64,000 nt of DNA from Fluctibacter halophilus. GTDB lineage: Bacteria > Pseudomonadota > Gammaproteobacteria > Enterobacterales > Alteromonadaceae. The stretch covers positions 482,078 through 546,077 of the forward strand of contig NZ_JAJEWP010000001.1 of the NCBI RefSeq assembly GCF_020687825.1, in the 5' to 3' direction. The notes under the pieces were generated by a model, which was not told the origin of the DNA, did no database searches, and saw only the letters and a list, made by a program, of their open reading frames with translations. The position numbers and the translations under genes were made by a program. Below, piece by piece: positions 54,286 through 63,671 of the stretch. Position 1 is the first letter of the stretch, and each line of letters begins with the position of its first letter.

Positions 54286-55454
54286 GAGCTGAAATGAAGG
54301 TGCTGGTGGCCAATGCCGGCGATCTCAACAGCTGGCAGAATGCCCCGCTGCAGCAACCGTTTGATCCGCTGATCCTGTCGTTTTTGTCGGCACTGTCGGC
54401 GCATTTGTTACGCCACTATCGTGAGCACAGTGAATTGGTCGCGCTGGGATTCTGGTTGCGTGACAGTCAGGTTGCTGCCCTGCAGCAACGTTTGCCAGCG
54501 GGATATTTTAAGCCTGTAGGGCGGGTGCTGCATATCACGCCGAACAATGTCGACACCATGTTTGCCTACAGTTGGGTATGTGCCCTTGTGATGGGCAATA
54601 ACAGCCTGGTGCGTATTGGTCAGCCGGACGCTGAGCAGGTCAACCTGTTGCTGTCAGCCATTGATGCGATTTTTGCTGAACAGCGCTTCGCGCCGTTGGC
54701 CGCGGGTAATGCGTTTGTGCATTATCCCCGTGACAGTCAGTTCAGTGCGCAGGTATCGGCTCAGGTGGATGCCAGAGTGTTGTGGGGGGGCGATGATACG
54801 GTCAACGCCATTCGTGCCCTTGCATGCCAGCCTCGATGTCGGGATATCAGCTTTGCGGATCGTTATTCGGCCGCGCTCATTCAGGGGGATGCTCTGACTG
54901 ACGACACGGCAATCAGCGACTTGGCAGATAGCCTGTGGCGGGACACCCAACCTTATTTTCAGCAAGCCTGTTCTTCACCGCGGGTGTTGTTTTGGCTTGG
55001 TGATACCGCGGCCATGTCGCCCTTGATGACAGCCCTCGAAAAACACGCAAACAACGTCGTCGGGCAAAGCATTGAATGGGCCAATAACCAATTGGTGTAT
55101 GAACAACTGCTGCGCAATCAGGACCCCGGTGCCCGGACTGTGCATCGCAGTGGCGTGTGCGGGATCTGTGTGGAACAGTTTCATCCGACGATGCTGCAAT
55201 GGCATCTGGGGCAGGGGTGTTTTGTGATCCAGACACTCAATACAATGAATGAGTTGCCGCAACGAATTGATGCCAAACTGCAAACACTCAGTTATCACGG
55301 GGTCGAAAAGGCCGCGTTGGTAAAGCTTTGCGAGGATCCGTCGATAACAGGAATAGACCGAATTGTGCCGGTAGGTCGTGCGTTGGACTTTTCCCCGCTT
55401 TGGGATGGGTATGACGTGTTAACCCAGTTGTCCCGGCAAATCGTGCTGGAGTAG
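54282..55454 (+). CDS. LuxC-like acyl reductase
   Basis: 390 residues, LuxC/aldehyde-dehydrogenase-like acyl-CoA reductase, shorter than LuxC (about 480). RVLHITPNNVDTMFAYSW and NNSLVRI lie in the cofactor domain; the catalytic Cys is probably in YFQQACSSPRVLFWLG; HRSGVCGICVEQ lies near the C-terminus. With the LuxE-like partner it would reduce an acyl group to an aldehyde. Role in a sugar locus is unknown. Confidence 0.83.
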   Translation: MRAEMKVLVANAGDLNSWQNAPLQQPFDPLILSFLSALSAHLLRHYREHSELVALGFWLRDSQVAALQQRLPAGYFKPVGRVLHITPNNVDTMFAYSWVCALVMGNNSLVRIGQPDAEQVNLLLSAIDAIFAEQRFAPLAAGNAFVHYPRDSQFSAQVSAQVDARVLWGGDDTVNAIRALACQPRCRDISFADRYSAALIQGDALTDDTAISDLADSLWRDTQPYFQQACSSPRVLFWLGDTAAMSPLMTALEKHANNVVGQSIEWANNQLVYEQLLRNQDPGARTVHRSGVCGICVEQFHPTMLQWHLGQGCFVIQTLNTMNELPQRIDAKLQTLSYHGVEKAALVKLCEDPSITGIDRIVPVGRALDFSPLWDGYDVLTQLSRQIVLE

Positions 55455-55460
55455 TTTGCC

Positions 55461-57359
55461 ATGAGTTGGCCAGAATCCGCTATAATCCTCGCCTTATGGG
55501 GCGCCTGTGCGTTGGTGTTGCTACACCATTGCAAGCAGTTGCGTGCCCAGCGTGGTGCCATGGCCAGTCATCTCAATCTCAATGACATTCTGCTCATCAT
55601 CGGCGCAACCTTGCTTGGCGCCGTGATTGAGTACCTGATCCCGCTGTTAAGCCCGGTTTATTGGGCCGCACTTGCCGTCTACGGCACACTGGTGTGGCTG
55701 GATGCACTGTTGTTCATTCAGTACCGCATCGAAATTAATCGTCAATCCATCATGTGGTTCTTCACGGGTAGCAAAGGCCTGGCCAAAGGCTTGCCTTTTC
55801 TGTTCAGTGGATTGGCCAAATACCGTCCGGCCATCGCGGTGCTGCCATTGTGGTGGGCGCTGAGCGTCGCGATGGGGTCTGGCTTAGGCAGCGGACTCCT
55901 GTTGTCGATGCTGATTGCGGCGTTGACACTGGTGGCGATGACACCGGCAATGCGATTGCCATTGCGGGTGCTGTTTGTGATGCCGCTTGTCGTGGCGTTA
56001 GCCTACCTGCTAAACCTGTGGTCGTTGCCCGTATCGCCTTCGGCGCTGGCAGTTGTAGCGATCAGTGCGGCATCGGTGGTGCTAATACTGGCCTTGTTGC
56101 GGGTATTGTTCGTGTCCCAACACCCTTTTCTGACCGCACCGAGTTTGTTGCCCAATATCGTCGCTGACGACAGTTTCGATGCCCAGGCCCCGCTGGACTG
56201 GCACTCGGCCCACCGGGACTTTGTTACCCCGGTTGTCAATCAAAAAGCGCCGTCGCCGTTTCACGGCCGTTGTCAGGGCGCGAACATTATTCTGATCACG
56301 CTGGAATCCCTGGGGGCGTATATTCCGCCGTATACACAAGATGCGGCGCGCTCCCGACTGGCTGAACGGTTCCAATCCCATCGGTGGTTGTCCAGGCAGC
56401 ACTTCTGCCTGTGCCCTAATACCACAGTTTCAACCAATCAGATGTACACCGGCGCCTATTCCAACAACCCCTACAACAAAGACGATTCTTTGTTTCCTGG
56501 GGGCGAGCCTCAACATTTGTCAGTACTTAAGCAGGCAGGTTACAAGACCCTGTTCCTGGACAGTGCCGACATCGCTTTATACGACTATCACAAGCTATTG
56601 TCCCGCATCGGCTTTGACCGGGTGTGGGGTACTGATGATCTGCCCGGCGATCCCAAGCGCGCCGACTACCGGTTGTGGGACATGGTTGAACCCATTGCTG
56701 ACGCGGTGGGGGACGGACCCTTTTTCCTGCATGTGATCAATGATCAGACCCACATGCCTTACCAGGTGGTGGATGCCGAGCGTTTTAGCCGTCACAAAGG
56801 TGACAGTCAGAAGGCGCTTTACTTAAACGCCGTCGAGGAAGTGGATTACATCCTCGACGTGTTCCTGACCAAACTGGGCGAACGGCTCGATCTGTCCGAT
56901 ACCCTGCTGGTGTTTACCGGTGACCATGGTGAAAGTTTTGGTGAGTATGGCTACCGTTTTCACAGCAACTCGGTTATTCCGGCGCAGATGCAGGTGCCGT
57001 TTATGCTGCGTCATCCGGCGCTGGACAATCGTGAACTGACCCATTCCTGCCACTTTGATCTGTTCCCGACTTTCTTTGATTTGTTGGGGCTTGACTGGCA
57101 GCACGATGCCATCGGTGCCTCGCTGGGACATGACGACCGGCCATTTAAGTATTTCTTCCACTCAGCCACGTTGAAAGGTAACAGCCCGGCCAATTTCGGG
57201 TTCCTGGACAACGGCGAGTTGCTGTGGATGGACCGTCTGTTCAACCAAATCAACCTGTTACAACAAAGCGGGCAGGTCAGCAAAGTCGCCCAATCCGAAA
57301 AAGCCTATCAGCGCAGTTTGTTGTTCCACATGCTAAAAGCGCGGGGGATAGTGGCATGA
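55461..57359 (+). CDS. Membrane sulfatase-family (alkaline-phosphatase-fold) transferase
   Basis: 632 residues. About five membrane helices in the first 215 residues precede a periplasmic sulfatase domain. Metal and nucleophile sites are NIILITLESLGAY, the Thr in CPNTTVSTNQMYTG and VFTGDHGESFGEYGYRFHS. The family includes LtaS, OpgB and EptA, which transfer phosphoglycerol or phosphoethanolamine; true sulfatases need a formylglycine Cys/Ser, not seen. It lies 6 bases after the LuxC-like gene. A phospho-alcohol group on an exported glycan is a reasonable guess. Confidence 0.8.
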   Translation: MSWPESAIILALWGACALVLLHHCKQLRAQRGAMASHLNLNDILLIIGATLLGAVIEYLIPLLSPVYWAALAVYGTLVWLDALLFIQYRIEINRQSIMWFFTGSKGLAKGLPFLFSGLAKYRPAIAVLPLWWALSVAMGSGLGSGLLLSMLIAALTLVAMTPAMRLPLRVLFVMPLVVALAYLLNLWSLPVSPSALAVVAISAASVVLILALLRVLFVSQHPFLTAPSLLPNIVADDSFDAQAPLDWHSAHRDFVTPVVNQKAPSPFHGRCQGANIILITLESLGAYIPPYTQDAARSRLAERFQSHRWLSRQHFCLCPNTTVSTNQMYTGAYSNNPYNKDDSLFPGGEPQHLSVLKQAGYKTLFLDSADIALYDYHKLLSRIGFDRVWGTDDLPGDPKRADYRLWDMVEPIADAVGDGPFFLHVINDQTHMPYQVVDAERFSRHKGDSQKALYLNAVEEVDYILDVFLTKLGERLDLSDTLLVFTGDHGESFGEYGYRFHSNSVIPAQMQVPFMLRHPALDNRELTHSCHFDLFPTFFDLLGLDWQHDAIGASLGHDDRPFKYFFHSATLKGNSPANFGFLDNGELLWMDRLFNQINLLQQSGQVSKVAQSEKAYQRSLLFHMLKARGIVA

Positions 57360-58462
57360 ACAAACAAACCGTGCAGTTGGTGTTTTGCGTCGACGATCGC
57401 TTCTGTCTGCCGCTGGGGGTGTTGCTGCGCAGTATCCTGGCAACAACCGAACGAACACTGAGTGTGCACATACTAACCCAAGGGGTCAGTGAGCAGCATC
57501 GCCAACGTATTGAGGCCGAGCTTTGCTCTCCTCATGAAGTGCGTTGGTATCAGGTTGATAGTGCTGGTTTGGAAAACCTATCCCTTAGCGCCGCTTTTTC
57601 CCAGCGCCTGAGTTTAGCCACCTACTACCGTTTCTTATTGGGTAATTTGCTGTCACCGGATATCGATAAGGTCCTTTATCTCGATGCTGATATGCTGGTG
57701 AATGAAGACATTGGCCACCTGTATGATAGCAATTTGGGTAACGCCATTGTCGGCGCAGTATCTGACAGCAAACTCAGCGACGAACAACGCTGGCAACACC
57801 TGGAGCTTTCTCAGCCGTACTATTTCAATGCCGGTATGTTGCTGGTCAATATGACCGCCTGGCGCAGCATGGACGTGGCTGAACAGTGTTGGCAATGGGT
57901 AGAACGAGGCATTGATTTTGCCTACAACGATCAGGATATCCTCAACCTGGTGCTGAATGGTCACGTGGCCCTGCTGGATACCCGTTGGAACCAGCAAAGT
58001 CATGGTTTGCGTCTGCAGCAAGGGGGCATCGTACATTTTACCGGTGCCGAAAAACCCTGGCACGCAAGTTGTGTTCACCCGTTGCTTGAACGGTATCGGG
58101 CCCTGTGGCATGACTCTGCATACAAGGACGTTGCTGCCGAGCATGCTTTGGATGCTTTTGACAAGCGCAGTCTGCAGCGATTGTCGCAACAAACGAACAA
58201 CCAAGGCGCTATCTGGATTTATGGGGCCGGTCAGCGGGGTCGACGGTTGGCTGCCTTTTTGCAGGAAAACCTTCCTCAGCTGAACATCAAAGGCTTTGTT
58301 GATCGCGCTCAAACCGGTCAGTTTCAAGGCGTACCGATTGTGTCAGCCCTGCCTCACGGGGCCAATGAACCCGTATTGATTGCGTCAGAACCGCACTATG
58401 AGGCGATCCGCCAGACGTTACTGGCGGAGACCACTGATCAACATCGCATAATTACACTTTAA
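57356..58462 (+). CDS. GT8 glycosyltransferase with C-terminal Rossmann-like domain
   Basis: 368 residues. A family-8 retaining GT domain fills about 1-265: LVFCVDDRFCLPLGVLLRSI, LYLDADMLVNEDIGHLYD with the DxD metal site, and FNAGMLLVNMTAWR. It is followed by about 90 residues with IWIYGAGQRGRRLAAFL, a dinucleotide-binding-like domain as in some sugar-modifying PglD-type proteins. ATG 57356 overlaps the sulfatase-gene stop (ATGA). Donor probably a UDP sugar. Confidence 0.85.
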   Translation: MNKQTVQLVFCVDDRFCLPLGVLLRSILATTERTLSVHILTQGVSEQHRQRIEAELCSPHEVRWYQVDSAGLENLSLSAAFSQRLSLATYYRFLLGNLLSPDIDKVLYLDADMLVNEDIGHLYDSNLGNAIVGAVSDSKLSDEQRWQHLELSQPYYFNAGMLLVNMTAWRSMDVAEQCWQWVERGIDFAYNDQDILNLVLNGHVALLDTRWNQQSHGLRLQQGGIVHFTGAEKPWHASCVHPLLERYRALWHDSAYKDVAAEHALDAFDKRSLQRLSQQTNNQGAIWIYGAGQRGRRLAAFLQENLPQLNIKGFVDRAQTGQFQGVPIVSALPHGANEPVLIASEPHYEAIRQTLLAETTDQHRIITL

Positions 58463-58484
58463 GCCGCAAGGAACACGATTCATC

Positions 58485-59591
58485 ATGTACACCTACAACT
58501 ATTCATTTGTAAAACAGTATGCTGATCGTGCGTTGCTGCGGAGGATTGACAAGGCTGCCCGCAATCTCAGTGATCGTATCGTTGCGCTGGATTTGGCCAG
58601 TGTTGGGATCTCTGAATACAATCAACGATACATTCGCAACAAATTCAAAAGCCCCATCGGCTGCATGCAGAAATATGCCTACCTGTTGGCCATGGCTATC
58701 GGTGACAGTGACAAGCCCCTTCAAGAACTGACCGTGGTCGATTACGGTGGTGGAAACGGCTTGTTTGGATTGTTGGCCAAAGAGGTGGGTGTTGGCACGG
58801 TGATCTACAACGACATCTACGATGTGTCCTGTGCTGATATTGTGGTTTTTGCAGACGCTTTGGGATTGGCGTTACAAGACATCGTGCATGGCGACCTACC
58901 TGATTTGATCGGGCGTGTGCAGGAAAAGGGCTATCACATCGATGCCGTGGTTTCGTACGACGTGATTGAACACATCTATGACATTGATGGGTATTTTCGC
59001 CAGCTTCATCAGTTGGGGAATGCACCGTTGCGGATTGTGTTCGGCTCGGCGGCCAATACCGAAAATCCTGACATCAACGCTGCCCTGGTGGCACATCAGC
59101 ACGCCCTGGAAACCACCGATCGTGAAAAAGTCTGGGGGCACAAAGAGCGTGATAGCCTTGCCAGCTATCATGCCTTGCGCTGTGACATCATCAATGCCCT
59201 TGAGTTGGGGTTCAGTGCAGAAGAGGTTGAACAACTGGCGACGGATACCCGCGGTCTGATAAAAGCGGATATTGAGGCTCAGGCACGTCAATACAAGGAA
59301 ACCGGCAAACTGAGTTATCAACCCACGGATACCTACAATACCTGTGACCCGATGACGGGTAACTGGGCCGAACACCTGCTGCCGTTCGATCATGTGCAAC
59401 AGGTGCTCAATGACGGCGGCTTTGACACGCAGATACTGCCGGGCTTTCAGCCCTATTCTTTCCTGTGGCGCAGACGCATGTACCGTCATGGATTAAATGC
59501 TTTGATTAGCCTGATGGGGCGGCAGGGACTGCGTTATGCCCCGTACTACATTGTCATGGGCAGTTTGCGTGAAAAAGCGGCGCAAGGCTGA
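58485..59591 (+). CDS. SAM-dependent methyltransferase (class I)
   Basis: 368 residues. Motif I is TVVDYGGGNGLFGLLA (about 85), and the acidic motif II is at VIYNDIYD; VVSYDVIEHIYDIDG is motif IV-like. The C-terminal half is unusual and longer than simple methyltransferases, with an RRRMYRHGLN basic segment. It probably methylates a sugar in the flagellin glycan; target unknown. It follows the GT8 gene by 22 bases. Confidence 0.78.
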   Translation: MYTYNYSFVKQYADRALLRRIDKAARNLSDRIVALDLASVGISEYNQRYIRNKFKSPIGCMQKYAYLLAMAIGDSDKPLQELTVVDYGGGNGLFGLLAKEVGVGTVIYNDIYDVSCADIVVFADALGLALQDIVHGDLPDLIGRVQEKGYHIDAVVSYDVIEHIYDIDGYFRQLHQLGNAPLRIVFGSAANTENPDINAALVAHQHALETTDREKVWGHKERDSLASYHALRCDIINALELGFSAEEVEQLATDTRGLIKADIEAQARQYKETGKLSYQPTDTYNTCDPMTGNWAEHLLPFDHVQQVLNDGGFDTQILPGFQPYSFLWRRRMYRHGLNALISLMGRQGLRYAPYYIVMGSLREKAAQG

Positions 59592-59608
59592 GAGGTGAGG
59601 TGGCTAAA

Positions 59609-60748
59609 ATGAGATTGTTGGTGTGTTATCGAATCAATCAGCATTCAACCCGCATGGCAGGGGTGTTTCGCAAGTTCCAGGGGCAATTGGCCGGCTTCGC
59701 TGCAGTCGGCATTGAAGTGTATGGCTTGTACATGTCGTACAATCGACAATGCCTGTCGCGCTGGACCCCAGCCGGAGAAGAGGTGTTGCAGCAGTGGCAG
59801 GATATCGGCAAAGACACCGAACAAGCCGTGTTCTGGCAACATACCGTTGACGCGGCCAACGTCTGTGACGCTGACGTGGTCTATGCCCGATACGATCAGA
59901 TGTATGCCGAACCCCACCAAGCCCTATGCTTCGCAGCGCTGCAGGAGGGGGGGCGCAAAACCGTGATTGAGTTCCCAACCTTTCCCTATGCCGAGGAAAT
60001 CGCTGATCCACAGCGACGTTCCATCGATGAAGGGAATCGCTGTCTGTTGTCCAGGCACGTTGACCGGGTTTTCAGCACGGCCATTCTCGAGGCGATTGAC
60101 GGTAACCCGTCCATCCATTTCAACAACAAGATCAATGTTCATGGCGAACGTTTCAGTGATTCGACTGCCCCGTTGGTGGCTGATGGTTCACCGATCCACT
60201 TGATTGCAGTTGCCAATGTCTGCGATTGGCACGGCTATGATCGAGTGATTGAGGGTCTCTACAATCACGTGAACGGACACCAAGGCGCCCCGGTGCATGT
60301 CGACATCGTCGGTGACGGCCCGGCATTGCCCGATCTGGTTTCCCGCGTAAACGCCCTGGCGTTGCAGCCCTATGTGACATTCCATGGTTACCAAAGTGGT
60401 GCTGATCTGGTCGCCCTTTACGACAAAGCCAGCGTGGGGATTGGGGGGATAGGCGCACACCGTAAATCTTTGACCCAGGACAGTGCGCTGAAGAACCGGG
60501 AATATATCTGTAATGGTTTGCCGGTGGTGATGAGTACCTATGACGGTGACTTGCAGGACTTTGACTACATTCATCATGTGCCTGCGGATGATAGCGCAGT
60601 GAACATTCAGGCCCTGGCCGATTTTGTTTTGCACTGTGATCAGCAGCCTGACATTCGCCAGCACATTCGTCAGTTTGGTCAGTCAACGCTGTCCTGGGAT
60701 TCCTTTGCTGAGCAGGTGAAAAGGGCAATGGAGGCGTTATATGAGTAA
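59609..60748 (+). CDS. GT4-type glycosyltransferase
   Basis: About 379 residues of GT-B fold. The C-terminal half has VHVDIVGDGPALPDLVSRV, YVTFHGYQSGADLVALYDKA and the SVGIGGIGAHR segment in the donor site. ATG 59609 is preferred with GAGG eight bases upstream; an in-frame GTG at 59600 is an alternative. The stop overlaps the next gene by 8 bases. Donor and acceptor cannot be told from sequence. Confidence 0.82.
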   Translation: MRLLVCYRINQHSTRMAGVFRKFQGQLAGFAAVGIEVYGLYMSYNRQCLSRWTPAGEEVLQQWQDIGKDTEQAVFWQHTVDAANVCDADVVYARYDQMYAEPHQALCFAALQEGGRKTVIEFPTFPYAEEIADPQRRSIDEGNRCLLSRHVDRVFSTAILEAIDGNPSIHFNNKINVHGERFSDSTAPLVADGSPIHLIAVANVCDWHGYDRVIEGLYNHVNGHQGAPVHVDIVGDGPALPDLVSRVNALALQPYVTFHGYQSGADLVALYDKASVGIGGIGAHRKSLTQDSALKNREYICNGLPVVMSTYDGDLQDFDYIHHVPADDSAVNIQALADFVLHCDQQPDIRQHIRQFGQSTLSWDSFAEQVKRAMEALYE

Positions 60749-61808
60749 AGCGATATTCATCGTCGGGGGCCCTTTGCATGTGATCAATATGCAAGAGGCC
60801 ATGGATGCGTTTGCGGTTGATGAGGCCCTGTGTCTGGTGTTTCACAATCCCACGTTTCGCGGCGAGAACAATTACCGCCAGACCAAAGCCATTTTGCGCG
60901 ACATGCCGAACGTCGAGCAATTGGAGTATCAGAATGTTGCGGGGACATTGGAGCAGCGTATTGCTGCTTACGGTCAGCACATCGAGCGCTTGAAAGCGTT
61001 TGATGCCGACCGGGTGTTTTTCAACGATGCCCGGGCCCAATGTCAGAAAGATATCGTTGCAACGTTGCAAAAGCCGACGTTTTTACTCGATGACGGTGGT
61101 GCTTCGCTGATCACGTATCATCTGTATTGTCAGCGTCATCAGTATTTTAACTTTCCCGAGGTTGGCACGCCGGAGCGAAAAGCGCTGGCCATGTCGATTA
61201 AACAGCAGTGGGGGATCAGTACTGAGCCACAGTACCCATTTGATCTGTTCAGCTATCTGACCCTGCCGTCAGTTCAGGGAATGAAGGTTGTGCATAATCC
61301 GCTCAATCGGGTCAAAATGTCATTTGATGGATTGGATCAAAACACCAGCTTGATCATTGGTTCCAATTTTGTCGGCCGAGGGTTTCTCTCCGAGGCGCAG
61401 TATATAACGTTGGTCAAGGCAATGGTGCAAGGGGAGCAGTGTATCTACTTGCCCCATCGCGGCACGCCAGACAGTTTGCTTGATGCTTTGCAGCGGGCGA
61501 TCCCGGGCCTGACAGTGGTACAGGCGGATGAGCCAGTCGAGTCCTGGCTGCGCAAGCAGAAAACGCCGCCAGCGACGGTACGCTCCTTCTATTCGGGGGC
61601 CATCTGCACCATTTCGGTTTCATTCCCGCAACTTAACCTGATTTGCTATCGATTACCCCAGCAGGTCATGGCTTATTTTGATCAGCAACCGCCGATAGGC
61701 ATTGCTGACTTTAGCCATTCTGAAGCCATCGAGATTGCCTATCATTATTTTGAACAGTCGGTGCCGGTAATCGACCTTGAACCTCTTCTGGAGAACGCTG
61801 ATGTTTGA
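60741..61808 (+). CDS. GT52-like candidate nonulosonate (sialyl-type) transferase
   Basis: 355 residues. The pattern FLLDDGGASLITYHLY, then CIYLPHRGTPDSLLDAL and, near 280, SFYSGAICTISVSFPQLN resembles GT52/polysialyltransferase-type CMP-sialic-acid transferases (aromatic DDGG, basic HxG and Ser/Thr-rich nucleotide motifs). No signal peptide. In a locus that makes CMP-pseudaminic acid, it is a candidate to add nonulosonate. Overlaps the GT4 gene upstream and the oxygenase gene downstream by 8 bases each. Confidence 0.6.
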   Translation: MSKAIFIVGGPLHVINMQEAMDAFAVDEALCLVFHNPTFRGENNYRQTKAILRDMPNVEQLEYQNVAGTLEQRIAAYGQHIERLKAFDADRVFFNDARAQCQKDIVATLQKPTFLLDDGGASLITYHLYCQRHQYFNFPEVGTPERKALAMSIKQQWGISTEPQYPFDLFSYLTLPSVQGMKVVHNPLNRVKMSFDGLDQNTSLIIGSNFVGRGFLSEAQYITLVKAMVQGEQCIYLPHRGTPDSLLDALQRAIPGLTVVQADEPVESWLRKQKTPPATVRSFYSGAICTISVSFPQLNLICYRLPQQVMAYFDQQPPIGIADFSHSEAIEIAYHYFEQSVPVIDLEPLLENADV

Positions 61809-62652
61809 CCGTCAAGCATTTGAGTGGTTTGTTGGAACCCTGAAATACCGCAACTACGGCTTTTCTTCAAGGCACTGGACATCGGACGTTGAGGACTACA
61901 CCCGTCGCCTCAATGCCGATGGGATTGTCAAGATCCCCGCCCAGCATATGCAGATGTTGACGGATATCCAACAGCACTTTTTTTCTCCGCAGGGCAGAAG
62001 CGAGGAAGCGACCGACGCCTGTTATCACGTGGATGAATCTGAGCGGGCCAAAAATATGGGGCGGGTTTTTTCGGCCTACGTGTATGCCAGTAGCCGGTTT
62101 GTGTTTCCGCTGGTGTCAGATCCACTGATGCTCGACATCATCTGGAAATATTTGGGGCGTCGACCGTTGCTGCGCAACCTGCCGGTGATCCAGCACTCAC
62201 ATGCCTTGCCTCAATCGAGTCACGATATTCAGCAGCATTTTCATTGCGACAGCGGCTTACACCAGATCAGTTGTATTTACCTGCTGTCCGACTTGACCGA
62301 GCAGATGACACATACCGAGTATGCGTTGGCCTCGAACCGTGCGCGTAAGCCGGTGAGTCATTATTACGATCGCTACAGCATTGATGAGTCGTCATTGCAG
62401 TCGCAATTTGAAATGGGCACTATCACCGGCAAAGCGGGTGATCTGTTCATTTTTGATGCCGGTAACGGTTATCACCGGGCCAAATTGATACCGCACACCG
62501 ATCGTCGGATCATTCATTTGAATTTTACCGCGGGCAGTCACATGGTTAAACCACACTTTCATGTCGATCCGGCACTGTCTGAATTGATTGCTGACCAGAA
62601 CATGGCACAATATCGTCAGTCTTTTCAACATCTTGCGGCGGGGAGTAAGTAA
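61801..62652 (+). CDS. Phytanoyl-CoA dioxygenase-like (PhyH) Fe(II)/2-oxoglutarate oxygenase
   Basis: 283 residues with a facial-triad candidate: H-x-D in QQHFHCDSGLHQ (about 149-151), the distal His in GNGYHRAKL (about 230) and Arg near TDRRIIHLNF for 2-oxoglutarate. It may hydroxylate a glycan sugar or acyl substituent. ATG 61801 overlaps the GT52-like stop. No membrane segments; substrate unknown. Confidence 0.72.
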   Translation: MFDRQAFEWFVGTLKYRNYGFSSRHWTSDVEDYTRRLNADGIVKIPAQHMQMLTDIQQHFFSPQGRSEEATDACYHVDESERAKNMGRVFSAYVYASSRFVFPLVSDPLMLDIIWKYLGRRPLLRNLPVIQHSHALPQSSHDIQQHFHCDSGLHQISCIYLLSDLTEQMTHTEYALASNRARKPVSHYYDRYSIDESSLQSQFEMGTITGKAGDLFIFDAGNGYHRAKLIPHTDRRIIHLNFTAGSHMVKPHFHVDPALSELIADQNMAQYRQSFQHLAAGSK

Positions 62653-62653
62653 C

Positions 62654-63634
62654 GTGGCGAAGGTACTGGTAACAGGAGCTGATGGTTTTATCGGTTCCCA
62701 TCTCGTTGAGATGTTGGTGAAAAAAGGTCATCAGGTGAAAGCCCTGGTGCAGTATAACTCCTTTAATCACCTCGGCTGGCTGGACAGCAGTCCTGTGCTG
62801 TCGCACATCGACGTGGTGTCGGGGGATATCCGCGACGCAGCTTTTTGTCACAACTTGGTTCAGGGGTGTGAAACGGTTTATCATCTGGCTGCTCTGATCG
62901 CCATTCCTTATTCTTATGCGGCGCCGCAAAGCTACATTGATACCAATGTTAACGGCACCCTCAATATGTGTCAGGCGGCGCTGGCGGCTGATGTTTCCCG
63001 GTTTATCCAGACATCCACCAGCGAAGTCTACGGTACAGCTCGTTATGTGCCGATTGATGAAGCCCACCCATTGCAGCCGCAGTCTCCCTACAGCGCTTCT
63101 AAGATTGGCGCCGATGCTATCGCACAAAGTTTCTGGCATACCTTCGAACTTCCTTTAACCGTCGCTCGCCCGTTTAACACCTATGGGCCACGACAGTCAG
63201 CCAGAGCTGTTATTCCGACGGTAATCACGCAAATTGCCAGCGGATTGCCCACCTTGCGTCTCGGTGATGTCAGTCCCACCCGGGATTTCAATTACGTTGA
63301 GGATACCTGTGCGGGATTGATGGCGTTGGCTGAGCACAATGTGGCTTTGGGAGAGGCGGTGAATATCGGTTCCAACTATGAAATCTCGATAGGTGACACG
63401 GTGGCGCTGATTAAGTCGCTGATGAACAGTGATATTGTGATTGAAACCGATGAACAGCGCATGCGGCCGTCAGGTTCCGAGGTGTTCAGATTGTGGGCCG
63501 ACAACAGTAAGCTGTCGTCACTGACCGGATTTAGTCCCAGTCACTCCCTGTCTGACGGGCTGGAGAAAACCATTGCCTGGTTTACACAGCAGGACAACCT
63601 GAAAAAGTACAAACCCGGCGAGTACAACGTGTGA
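62654..63634 (+). CDS. legB: LegB-type NAD-dependent 4,6-dehydratase
   Basis: 326 residues. VLVTGADGFIGSHLVEMLVK (NAD site), HLAALIAIPYSYAAP, TSTSEVYGTARYVPI and SPYSASKIGAD (catalytic Tyr/Lys) match LegB-like UDP-GlcNAc 4,6-dehydratases of legionaminic acid synthesis, not PseB. GTG start with GGGAG upstream. It is the only Leg-pathway gene seen; legC and others may follow beyond the window. It might instead feed a 4-amino-6-deoxy sugar. Confidence 0.8.
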   Translation: MAKVLVTGADGFIGSHLVEMLVKKGHQVKALVQYNSFNHLGWLDSSPVLSHIDVVSGDIRDAAFCHNLVQGCETVYHLAALIAIPYSYAAPQSYIDTNVNGTLNMCQAALAADVSRFIQTSTSEVYGTARYVPIDEAHPLQPQSPYSASKIGADAIAQSFWHTFELPLTVARPFNTYGPRQSARAVIPTVITQIASGLPTLRLGDVSPTRDFNYVEDTCAGLMALAEHNVALGEAVNIGSNYEISIGDTVALIKSLMNSDIVIETDEQRMRPSGSEVFRLWADNSKLSSLTGFSPSHSLSDGLEKTIAWFTQQDNLKKYKPGEYNV

Positions 63635-63671
63635 GCCGTTCGTTATCACAGTCTGAGCAGGATTTTACCCT

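Noticed and set aside
50867-55454. Bioluminescence (lux) operon
   Set aside because: LuxE- and LuxC-like genes are present but no luciferase genes (luxAB); the context is sugar synthesis.
60153-61070. Minus-strand open frame of 305 codons across the GT4 and GT52-like genes
   Set aside because: Composition is Arg/His/Pro-rich as in shadow frames, and both plus-strand genes have clear motifs.
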